This document shows, in pieces, positions 1 to 10,500 of a stretch of DNA of 64,000 nucleotides. The notes beneath the pieces are model-generated. The model did not search any database and had not been told where the DNA came from. It worked only from the letters and a program-made list of their open reading frames with translations. Made by a program: the position numbers and the translations under genes. The stretch's first letter is position 1, and each line of letters starts with the position of its first letter. The stretch lies in assembly GCF_000972845.2 (NCBI RefSeq), contig NC_040032.1:13338002-13402001 (forward strand), read 5' to 3'. Source of the stretch: Larimichthys crocea (Eukaryota; Chordata; Actinopteri; Sciaenidae).

Positions 1-558
1 CTTAAAAGGCTTTACAATTATACACAGGGGGCTGCAGGAGATTACAGTTTGTGTTATGGTGATGTGGGTAAAGGCGGAGATGTTTCTGGAACAGCTGTTC
101 TTACATTTATATGGTTGGGTTAGATTTTTTCTCACCTTCCCACAGCCAAAAACACTGGAACTGACCTTTGGGTATTGAAAAGGCCTAACCAAAAAATGCT
201 TAAATATCTACCATGCAAAACTCAAATTACCAAAAACTTGTTAGGAAAAAAGTCCCCGCACATTTTTTGGTGATCCCAAACAATTTCTTCTCCCACATAA
301 ATGGAAATGTGATGGCAGGTCCTGAGCCAAAATGGTATTCCCACACTTTGAAAAAACAATTGTTTTATTATATTTCAATAGCTTGGAGTCTAATATATTT
401 TTTATTGATACCAAATCACATGTGAAAGGATCACATAAAGTGCACACTGAGAATTACACCAAACTACACACCCGCACAGCTTTTTCATCGCAATCCAAAG
501 AAAGAGAAAAACAGAAGTTTAGTGTTAAGGGGGATGAAGGACTCGATTTTATAATCTC
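1..558. other. rps6kb1 intron 3 (partial)
   Basis: This is intronic DNA downstream of rps6kb1 exon 3 in the minus-strand reading. I see no exon, RNA gene or recognisable repeat in it. The next kinase-domain exon must lie outside the window. Confidence 0.6.
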
Positions 559-1078
<520 letters not shown>

Positions 1079-1103
1079 TCATCAATAACAGTTATGACAT
1101 TTA

Positions 1104-1715
1104 TTCATTAGTCAATTGAAAGTAAATTAATTGCCATTATTTCGATTGTCAGTTCATGTTTTGAGTCTTTTTCAGCAGAATTACCAAGTTTCATCTCCTC
1201 ATAAGAAGAATTTGTTGCTTTTCTTTGTATAATATGATAGTAAACTGAAAACATTTTGGTTTTAGACTGTTAATCATATTTTTTTTAAAACGCTATTTGA
1301 ATATGCATTACTCTTTTCTGGCAGACCAAAGATTAATTGAGAAAATTACAGGCAGATTGAATGATGATGAAAATGATCGTTAGGCCTTAAATTTATTAAG
1401 ACTGAAATGTGCAGTGTCAGCGCTTCATTTCTTCTAGTTCAGTGTGGGTAGGAGGAGAAGCTGCTGACCTAAACTGTTAATTATCAGCTGTGGATGACAA
1501 TTTCTTATAGATGAAAACAGATACACATCTGATTATTAAGTGTTTGACACAGAAATACACTGGGAATGTTTTCTATTTCGAGGGTCGAGGACATCCCCTG
1601 AGGAGATTACTGAGCTGTGGTCACTGACGTCCAGAGCCAGGACAGCTGCAAAGTATTGTAATTATGTTGTTTGTTTGTTGAAATGAGATTTATTAATGTA
1701 GACTTCTAAATATTT
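1104..1715. repeat. Repeat block Y, copy 1, flanked by 20-bp direct repeats
   Basis: This ~612-bp block in rps6kb1 intron 2 is nearly identical to 6540-7203. Its left half (about 1104-1390) contains a widely dispersed teleost repeat, recognised by TTTGTTGCTTTTCTTTGT, AAACTGAAAACATTTTGGTT, GACTGTTAATC and AAAATGATCGTTAGGCC. The 20-mer AATAACAGTTATGACATTTA sits on both flanks, at 1084-1103 and 1716-1735. Confidence 0.8.
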
Positions 1716-2014
1716 AATAACAGTTATGACATTTAGGCCTAAACATAGACAACTGAGGATGTGATGGTGGCACAACAGTGTGTGCATTGCTAAATATATC
1801 CACATTAGTGCAGCGACCCTATTCAACGTGATATACATTATTAATGAATACATATGGCTAATGATCCAGATGTTTCCCTGCAGAGCAGTGACGATCCACC
1901 GCACCTTATGGTTACCTTTAGATGTCACTCATCTTTATTTGCTTATGGACTTATGCGGTATTGTTAAACTGGCTTATGTTTGGTTAGTGCTTACTGTAGC
2001 TAGATGAATAAAAA

Positions 2015-2801
2015 CAGTGTCCTTGTAGCTCATTTTAAACTGGTCCATGTTTGGACATTGCTTCAACTCCATGGTCAACCTGTTCCATAGTCTCACCCCA
2101 CTAACTGAAACACAAAAACTCTTCCTCTTTGTCCGAATTAAAGTTAGATTAAAGTTTATTTCCCCCCCTTAAATTGTAACTCCCCTCGTGCATAATGGAT
2201 AATTTCTGTATATTTGGTCATAACAAGAGGTTATAAATGGCTCCAGTGGTTTCTGAGGAATCATTTAATGTCCTGATTATTTAATTCAGACACAGCGTGA
2301 TGTGAGAATGTCTAAAAGATAAAGAATGCCTCCTCCGCCTTACTCAGAGGTCTCATTTGCTTATGTCACATATTCATACACATGCCAAGACATAATCTGA
2401 ATCCTTAAATGGGATTATTTGTGGTTATGTCTTAAGTTTTTTGGGGGACATTTTCTATAAGAGTAAGTTTGACATCTTCATCCTTGCTCCAAGAGCATAA
2501 AAATGTCAGTTTCCTCTCATTCATACTGTTTGTAAATACAGGAAATATAGTCGTATTTAAGACGTTTGTATATTTCTTTGTTGCTTCACGTAGGAGGTGG
2601 TTAAAAGTGTTAGATTAGTTAAGACCAGGGCACAAAATTAGCACTACCCACCAGACAAATGCTGATAAAACCAGTCAAAATAGTAACCTATTGAGTGGTT
2701 GGTTAAATTTATTTGGCACTCTGGTTAAGATCGCAACCAAAATGATAAAATTACACAAAATAATCTTCATACACACAAATATTAGTTATTTTTTTAGATT
2801 G
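2015..2801. repeat. Repeat block X, copy 1
   Basis: This block is a close match to 5709-6539 in the same orientation, with small indels. Its left end contains, on the minus strand, the same degenerate LINE reverse-transcriptase C-terminal coding remnant as copy 2. It lies in rps6kb1 intron 2. Confidence 0.85.
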
Positions 2802-2965
2802 ATTAGTCAATTGAAAGTTAATTAATTGCCATTATTTCGATTGTCAGTTCATGTTTTTAGTCTTTTTCATCTCCTCATAAGAAGAATTTGTTGCTTTTCT
2901 TTGTGTAATATGATAGCAAACTGAAAACATGTTGGTTTTAGACTGTTAATCATATTTTAAAGTAG
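2802..2965. repeat. Repeat block Y, truncated copy
   Basis: This repeats the left ~160 bp of block Y (GATTAGTCAATTGAAAG through GACTGTTAATCATATTTT) directly after block X. That X-then-Y order is the same as at 6540, but here the block stops early and the central CAGCAGAATT...CCAAG stretch is missing. Confidence 0.75.
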
Positions 2966-2978
2966 GTAAAGGTAAAGT

Positions 2979-3088
2979 ATGCTTCCTCCTCTTTACTCAG
3001 AGCTCTCATTTGCTTCACAAACATTCATGTCACATATTCATAAATGGGATTATTTGTGGTTAGTTGTTTTTGGGGACATTTTTCTACA
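2979..3088. repeat. Partial third copy of block X
   Basis: The segment containing CTTTACTCAGAGCTCTCATT and AATGGGATTATTTGTGGTTA matches an internal part of block X (about 2330-2460 and 6020-6160) with a ~50-bp internal deletion. It ends about 90 bp from rps6kb1 exon 2. Confidence 0.65.
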
Positions 3089-3178
3089 ACCCTTAGTGCT
3101 GACTTCCAGTCACCAAAATAAAAGCACGACATGTGTTGCCCCTGTATATTACAGTTTACTTGCTTGCAGTATACTCAC

Positions 3179-3222
3179 AATTCAAAGCCACTGCATTGGT
3201 CCATGTATTCACTGAGCTGACC
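3179..3222 (-). CDS. rps6kb1: rps6kb1 exon 2 (44-nt micro-exon)
   Basis: On the minus strand this small exon follows TTTTTTTGCAG and ends at the donor GAATT|GTGAGT. It encodes GQLSEYMDQCSGFE plus two bases that join the first base of exon 3. It corresponds to the human S6K1 segment GQLNESMDHGGVGPYELG between the TOS region and the kinase domain. The exon is too short to show as a stand-alone ORF; I place it from the splice sites, the correct phase on both sides and the conserved GQL.E.MD pattern. The centre of the segment differs clearly from human. Confidence 0.9.
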
Positions 3223-4088
3223 CTGCAAAAAAAGTCAGAAAATCTCATCATGATGAGCCAACAGGAGCTTATTTATAGACCAAAACATCACAGCTTCAGG
3301 TTAGTTAACAGGTAAACGAACTAACTAACCACCTGCATAGTCGAACGAACACTTTATCGTTCAAATAAACTCATATTTGTAGCTTATATCTTGGTTTTAT
3401 AATGAAATAGTGTCTGATACATTATACTAACAACTAACTTCATGTCAGGTGAGGTGGTGGGGAAAGCTAGGCAGGCTAGTTAGCTGCTAGCATTGGTAGC
3501 ATTTCAGCCAGTCGTTGAGTTTAAACCGAGAGTTAATTAATTAATTAATACGCTCATTAACGTGAACAAAACTGCTGTCTTACAGATATATGTGGCGTTT
3601 GTGTGACTAGTTACACGGTAATAACGGACGAATACCGATGCAGAGGAGCGCGGAGGAGACCGGTTTGAAGCGTAGCTCCATTGTCGGACACAGCTTAGCT
3701 TGGAGTTATTTTCTGTTTCTGTTTGGCTTCGTGTTTTTTCCCCACAGCAGCACTTTTATTATAAAACTGTATGTTTACATGTTGTTTTTGTTGATCTGTA
3801 TGTTCATAAATCAGATTTTAACCAACCCTGTCCGGCGACAAACACTTTTCATGCAGCTCGTTTAAAAAAAATAATAATAACAAACTGCACTCGGGAAAAT
3901 GTTTAATGTAGAATATCTGATGGGGAATTTATTTAAATACTATGTAATGACTGTGTGTGTGTGGGATACTATCTAATTTCGCGGGAAAGGGGCGGACGAG
4001 GACGTGTCCGATAATAGACCCCGCCGACACAAGGCCTCTGAACTGCTAAAAGCGGCTAACGGCTAACGGCGAGCTAACGTAAACTCAC
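3223..4088 (-). other. rps6kb1 intron 1 with CpG-rich promoter-proximal part
   Basis: The part near exon 1 (about 3590-4088) is richer in CG than its surroundings and contains an E2F-like TTTCGCGGGAAA at 3977-3988 followed at once by the GC box GGGGCGG at 3989-3995. Tandem GCTAACG units lie just before the exon. I see no coding exon here. Confidence 0.5.
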
Positions 4089-4160
4089 CCCGTCCTCGAG
4101 TTCGTCGTCAGAGACTTTCTCATCCGGTTGATCCAGATCGATGTCGAAAACACCAGCCAT
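4089..4160 (-). CDS. rps6kb1: rps6kb1 exon 1: S6K1 start with TOS motif
   Basis: The minus-strand exon encodes 24 residues, MAGVFDIDLDQPDEKV followed by SDDELEDG, and ends at donor GGG|GTGAGT in phase 0. Residues 5-9, FDIDL, are the TOS motif through which Raptor recruits S6K1 to mTORC1. The acidic stretch after it matches human SEDELEEG. The start codon is at 4158-4160 in good context (GTGGCCATGG). An in-frame TGA lies five codons upstream, so this exon encodes only the p70-type start and not the human p85 N-terminal extension (unless an alternative 5' exon exists). Confidence 0.96.
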
Positions 4161-4330
4161 GGCCACCACGGCTCTTCAGCTCCGTGCGTCTTTAAGTCAG
4201 AAACACACACAGCCCCCCCGCTCTCTCCCCTCTCCCTTTTGCTTTATGGGAGAGCCATCGCCGCTACAACCGGCTACAACCGAAAGAAGCATGGGCTAAC
4301 GTCCCGCTAACCAAAACAACACAAGGCTCC
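4161..4330 (-). promoter_or_regulatory. rps6kb1 5' UTR / core promoter region
   Basis: This CG-containing stretch lies immediately upstream of the rps6kb1 start codon. It holds a pyrimidine-rich run on the plus strand (purine-rich in the transcript) and two upstream ATGs on the minus strand: a four-codon uORF (4244-4258) and a 31-codon uORF (4197-4292). I cannot place the transcription start, so how much of this is 5' UTR is unknown. Confidence 0.45.
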
Positions 4331-4524
4331 AGCCTCTAGTGTCAGGCAGCGGTAATACTCTGCTGCTCTGCCCAGGCTGGAGACAGATAATTCAGTCACA
4401 AAACAAAAACAAACACACAAAAAAGTGAAGACCTTCAATAATAGCAGGAGTGGGGATTTAATATTAAAATGATTTACATGTGATGATGTGTTAAAAATAA
4501 CAACATGATGTTTGTTTCACCTCC

Positions 4525-4907
4525 AGAGGAGCTTCATGTCATTTAAAGCTGCTGGTGGTTGATTGATTGATTGATTGAAGTGTTTATTTCGAATATGCAA
4601 ACAAAATAAAAATAAAAAATAAGGCAAAATATTTAAACATAGAAATATATATTCGAAAAGGAGTGAGAATCAGAATAAGAAATACTTAATTAATTAATTA
4701 ATTAATAAGAAATTGTTTTTGTTACAGCAGCTCCCAAACGGTAATTGAGATAGTAAGTGAAAAAACAAAAACTTTAACCCTATACACCTATACAATACCC
4801 TATTTTAACACTATATACACACATGTATAAATAACAGTTAAATAAAACCAGTAACAGTGAAAAACCAGAGGAGCTTCATATCATTTAAAGCTGGTGGTGG
4901 TGGTTGG

Positions 4908-4944
<37 letters not shown>

Positions 4945-5400
4945 GTGTGTTTATTTTGAACATGCATACAAAATAAAAACAAGGCAAAATATTTAAACAT
5001 AGAAATACATATTCGAAAAGGAGTGAGAATCAGAATCAGAAATACTTTATTAATTAATTAGAAATTGTTTTTGTTACAGCAGCTCCCAAACGGTAAGTGA
5101 CATAGTAAGTGACAGCAAGAAAACAAAACTTTAACCCTATACACCTATACAATATCCTATTTTAACACTATACACACCCATGTATAAATAACAGTTAAAT
5201 AAAACCAGTAACAGTAAAATAAAAACCAAGTAACAGTGAAAAACCAGAGGACCTTCATGTCATTTAAAGCTGGTGGTGGTGGTTGGTTGATTGATTGATT
5301 GACTGAAGTGTTTATTTTGAATATGCAAACAAAATAAAAATAAGGCAAAACATTTAAACATAGAAATACATATTCGAAAAGGAGTGAGAAAAAGAATAAC
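4525..5400 (-). repeat. Three tandem copies of a LINE 3'-tail unit
   Basis: The motif CTTCATGTCATTTAAAGCTG followed by TGAT microsatellite and TTATTTCGAATATGCAAACA begins near 4530, 4870 and 5250. The units, ~340-380 bp apart, also share TATTCGAAAAGGAGTGAGAA, and the first two include TTTTGTTACAGCAGCTCCCA. The third copy runs on into a longer LINE remnant. These are LINE 3' ends on the minus strand (the TGAT/ATCA repeat is the 3' tail), amplified in tandem. Confidence 0.75.
4908..4943. repeat. (TTGA)9 microsatellite
   Basis: Nine tandem TTGA units form the tail of the second LINE 3'-end copy. Confidence 0.95.
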
Positions 5401-5900
5401 TTACAAACTCCCACCCCTTCTCTTTAAATAATAAATGACAATACCAAGCTTCCTTGCAACTTGTTTAGATATACCTGATACTTATAGATAAATAGAATAT
5501 ATCCCTGACTTTGTATTACAAAAAACAAAAAAACAAAACAAAATAAAACCTGCATATGCACTTAATACTTACATACATACTCATACACAGACGCATACAC
5601 ACATGCATGAAGAGAAGCAATAACAAAACAAAAACAAAACAAAGGAGACAATAACCTCATAACCCTTAGTGCTACCTAACACCTCCCTCATCCCTGTACC
5701 TCTTTAAAATAGTGTCTTTGTAGCTCATTTTAAACTGGTTCATGTTTGGACATTGCTTCAACTCCATGGTCAACCTGTTCCATAGTCTCACCCCACTAAG
5801 TGAAACACAAAAACCCTTCCTCTTTGTCCGAATTAAAGTTAGATTAAAGTTTATTTCCCCCCTTAAATTATAACTCCCCTCATGCATAATGAATAATTTC
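5401..5900 (-). pseudogene. 5'-truncated LINE: reverse-transcriptase C-terminus and 3' UTR
   Basis: The minus strand at about 5672-5887 reads an open frame containing SGVRLWNRLTMELKQC and FKMSYKDTILKRY. This has the look of the extreme C-terminus of CR1/L2/Rex-type non-LTR retrotransposon ORF2 (pattern G...WN.L...IK...FK...K..L). The 3' UTR follows toward 5281 with the AT-rich tail and TGAT repeat. The element is 5'-truncated within block X and is not intact. The clade assignment comes from motif appearance and is tentative. Confidence 0.65.
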
Positions 5901-6539
5901 TGTATATTTGGTCATAACAAGAGGTTATAAATGTCTCCAGTGGTTTCTGAGGAATCATTTAATGTCCTGATTATTTAATTCAGACACAGCGTGATGTGAG
6001 AATGTCTAAAAGGTAAAGTATGCCTCCTCCGCCTTACTCAGAGGTCTCATTTGCTTCACCCACATTCATGTCAGATATTCATACACATGCCAAGACATAA
6101 TCTGAATCCTTAAATGGGATTATTTGTGGTTATGTCTTAGTTTTTTGGGGAACATTTTCTATAAGAGTAAGTTTGACATCTTCATACTTGCTCCAAGAGC
6201 ATAAAAATGTCAGTTTCCTCTCATTCATAATGTTTGTAAATACAGGAAATATAGTCGTATTTAAGACGTTTGTATATTTCTTTGTTGCTTCATGTAGGAG
6301 GTGGTTAAAAGTGTTAGATTAGTTAAGACCAGGGCACAAAATTAGCACTACCCACGAGACAAATGCTGATAAAACCAGTCAAAACAGTAACCTACTGAGT
6401 GGTTGGTAAAATTTAAACACCCTGGGAAAAGAAGGTCATTTTCTACTCTGGATCGCAACCAAAATTATACGATTACACAAAATAATCTTCATACACACAA
6501 ATATTAGTTGCAAACAATGGAGATTTATTACTTTTTAAA
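5709..6539. repeat. Repeat block X, copy 2
   Basis: This is the partner of 2015-2801, in the same orientation and near-identical over ~800 bp. It begins inside the LINE remnant and continues into non-coding sequence. Together with block Y it lies upstream of rps6kb1 exon 1. Confidence 0.85.
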
Positions 6540-7203
6540 AACATTTTTAGATTGATTAGTCAATTGAAAGTCAATTAATTGCCATTATTTCGATTTTTAG
6601 ATGTTTAGATGTTAGATGTTTTGAGTCTTTTTCAGCAGAATTGCCAAAAATGACCAAGTTTCATCTCCTCAAATAAGAAGAATTTGTTGCTTTTCTTTGT
6701 ATAATATGATAGTAAACTGAAAACATTTTGGTTTTCGACTGTTAATCATATTTTTTTTTAAAAACGCTATTTGAATATGCATTACTCTTTTCTGGCAGAC
6801 CAAAGATTAATTGAGAAAATTACAGGCAGATTAAATGATGATGAAAATGATCGTTAGGCCTTAAATGTATTAAGACTGAATTGTGCAGTGTCAGCACTTC
6901 ATTTCTTCTAGTTCAGTGTGGGTAGGAGGAGAAGCTGCTGACCCAAACTGTTAATTATCAGCTGTGGATGACAATTTCTTATAAATGAAAAACAGATACA
7001 CATCTGATTATTAAGTGTTTGACACAGAAAAACACTGGGAATGTTTTCTATTCATCCTCCCTGTTTTTTAGTACTTCTGACAGATTACTGAGCTGTGGTC
7101 ACTGACGCCCAGAGCCAGAACAGCTGTAAAGTATTGTAATTATGTTGTTTCTTTGTTGAAATGAGATTTATTAATGTAGACTTCAGCAAGATACTAAATA
7201 TTT
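6540..7203. repeat. Repeat block Y, copy 2
   Basis: This is contiguous with block X copy 2 and closely matches 1104-1715. It is not flanked by the 20-bp direct repeats that bracket copy 1. Confidence 0.85.
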
Positions 7204-7521
7204 GGTCCCTTTGCTTTAAACTGAGGTTTCTGAAATTTATATAAAACGCTAGACTAACAGCTTCTAAGAGGATGCACGACAGGTTTATTTCACTTTGGAC
7301 ATTTTTACATGTCACAGTCGGACCTGCGTAACTGTGTAACCTGTAACACCTGTGCTTTTCCTACTGCAACAAATCAAAAAGTCTAGCCTATATTAGACCT
7401 TTTTTTGAGGCTATGCAGTATAAGAGGTTAAGTCTCTGGCTGTAGTGGGTTCCACCCAGTCATAATCAGATTATATATCCCTGTAATTCACTGAAGGGTC
7501 TGTCTACAACTTCCTTTCTCT

Positions 7522-7536
7522 CCAGTAGGTGGCAGC
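7522..7536 (+). promoter_or_regulatory. CTCF-like motif
   Basis: CCAGTAGGTGGCAGC matches every position of the vertebrate CTCF core CCASYAGRKGGCRSY. Occupancy cannot be seen from sequence. Confidence 0.6.
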
Positions 7537-10500
7537 AAGGAAAAGGAAATCCCCTTTACAGGTATGAAAGCTGTTTTTCATTCATCCTAATATCTGCCTG
7601 TTTAGTTGCACTTTATTGAAATGAATTCAAGACCCTGATGAGATGCCAATATATTAATTAAAATCTTATGCATTTTAGTCTAGAAAGTCGAGGTATGTTT
7701 CTTCCTCAGGTGGTTTAAAACTTCATCTAGATGAGGATTTGTGCTTCAGTCAGTGGCAGTGATTATAAAAGACAAAAAAATGCAGCAACACTGTATACAA
7801 ATGTAATAAAACTACTATATTAGAGAGTAGTGTGTGCACGATGAGTGATGTGCATGCCCTTGTTAAGGCTCCCCTGAGGTGTTTTACCTCACACAGAGGC
7901 AGCAGAGGTGCCTGACGCTGGACGATGCAACTAATCTGACAGAGTTGCAACACTGCTTTTTTTTTCTTTTTTCCTCCTGTAAGCCCTCCACACTTGCTAG
8001 TGATGTTGTTTGTGGTGTATTTGGAGGGAAAGTGACTGAGATCTTGTTGTGTTTCCTTCTCCCTTATCGAGCTCCTTTTGTAGAAATCTGAAACCGCATT
8101 TTACAAGACAGCAAAAAGGTCTGAGGACAGGTTGGATCATGTTTTCATCTTTCAGAGATGTTCAAACACAAACATGAATGTGATATTCTTTGTAGCTAGT
8201 TTAGGACAGAAAAAAAGAAGAAGGTCAAACTGAAAAGAGGTATTAACAGTTAGAAATAAGACGTTAATTATTTCAGAAATCGAATCGCAGTAATACGTGT
8301 GAAGCGGTTAACACCTTGGATTTTTTTCTCAGCTTTTCATATTTTGTGATCTTCTAAATGTGATCCATAGACATTCAGATACATTTCAGATATTTTTAAT
8401 AAGTTGAAATTATTGTAACTGCCATAATTTCAGAGGCACTTTGGAAATTCGGTTTCATTTTACCTGGAATCCCAACTATATTTATGCATATCAGTAACAT
8501 TTAGATCGCTTTTTTATTACAAATATTTTGTAAGATCACCCCAAGACATGTTTTAAGACTCCACTTTGAATGAAAATTCATGGCTGATGAGGTTTTTCTA
8601 CAAAAACAGAGTTTAATTAACGAGTTTAAAAGCGAATCTGCTCCTCTGAACATTAAACTGTTGAACAAAAGAGATGCCTCCTACCATTCTCAGTGTTTCC
8701 ACATCACACTTGTGTAAGTTGCGTATTGGACCACATTTGGCTTCCAAACTACTGATGTCACAAATTCCTGGTCCTTCATCCACATGTTAAACTTAAGGCA
8801 AGCAGAGAGAGACACCCTCCCCTCCTCCTCCTCCTCCTCCTTCTCCTTCAGCAGATGAATGTGAAAGTAACCATGTAGTGACTCTGCACATACTGCACAT
8901 CAGGTTAAATCAGTACAGACTGGGACACATAAGGTCGGATAAGAGCAGATGACTTGCTGTGACGGCACAGCAATGTCACGACACAGGTTTTTTTACAATG
9001 ATATGAGAGAAACAGTTCTCCTGTTTAGACCAGCAAACGGTGGTTATTTTCAGACTCCAAGGGTATGTCATGATTAGTCATGATGGTAATGGGGTAAACA
9101 GGAAAGCCTGTTGGATGTGCGTATTAAATAAATGTAATCTTCAGCAATCCCTTCCCGCTGTTTTCCTTCAGAACAGCTGATGCGAGAGCAGTCAGCGGGG
9201 CTCCCCAGCTGCAACGCCACATAAGTATTGATGAGATTTTTTTTGCCTAAAAGAGAGAGAGGGGTGGGGGTTCTTGTCTTTGAAAGAGTCAAACCATATT
9301 TGATCTCCACCGTATTTAAGTAAAAGTGACAGTGATTACAGATGAGTCCCTCAGTTTAGGAGCCAAAAGGTCAATCTTTACCACAGCCTCTTTTATTGTG
9401 GGGGTGTGGGGAGGGTGCCTGTAATCTCTCTCTCAGTAGGCTCAGGAAGGGCCCCCTGCAGGCCGGCGTTACTTTGAGCGCTGCCTCTATTCTCCCCGTC
9501 TGATAGTTTGTTTTACTTTGATTGCTCGCTGATCAGATCCAGCTGCACGGGGTAACAAAATATGTTTTCTGTGTGTGTTCTCTGTTTTGTTTAGCTTTGT
9601 TTATGTTTACAAAAGAACAGACTAGACACTGTTAGAAAGTCGCAGAGCTCTGTTGTGGGACCGTGTGATGACTTGAGGTCGGTATTGTGTTCACTCAAAA
9701 TCACTTTGCATATCAACCGGCTGTGTCGTGCTCTCATGTTTCGACTTTGTCCGTATGGAAGGTCATTAATTTAAAAACGCAGGGTGAAAGCCGTCAGCAT
9801 CTTGATCTGATTTTTTTTGTTTTTTCCTTGAATGCATACGCCTGGTGTTTACTGCAGGACAAAGACTTGTGGAGTGTTCTATCATAGTCTGAATGTTTTT
9901 TTATGTGGACAATAAATACCAAGAACTTGAGAACACAGTACCATATCTGCCTTTATGAAGCTCAATTGCCTCATAAATACTACTAAATTGTTAAAAAATG
10001 GCAGGCGTTCTCCTTTAACTGTCCAGCAACCTATAATTGACACAAATTTTCACAATAGACGATTAAGATATCTGATCGCAGCTGATATCCAACAGCAACA
10101 TCCAGTGAAAAGGTGACAGCAGAATTTACTGTAGCACACTCGGGGAGGTGAGGGAGTTTGTTTTCCAAAGAGAGAGTATGGGCCACAGAGTGAGTCCTGA
10201 AAGACAGATATTTAAGCATCTGCTAAAGTAATCCCTGTAACCCCTGCGTATTATGTTTATTTTATGCAGAGGGACACTAGCCTAACAGGGTCAGCCATAA
10301 CATATACATCAGGTCAGCTGTGCTGGAGTTTGGCTTAGATATGTGTCAGAACAATTAAAGGATAAACTGTGTTTGAAATGTTTAAACCGACAAACAAAAT
10401 GCCTTGTGAAGACGGTGCTCAGAGTTGGAGGTGAATACATGGATATATTTTGATCTAAAATCCAGAATAAAGTAGTGGAAATCGTTTTTTTTAAAGATGA

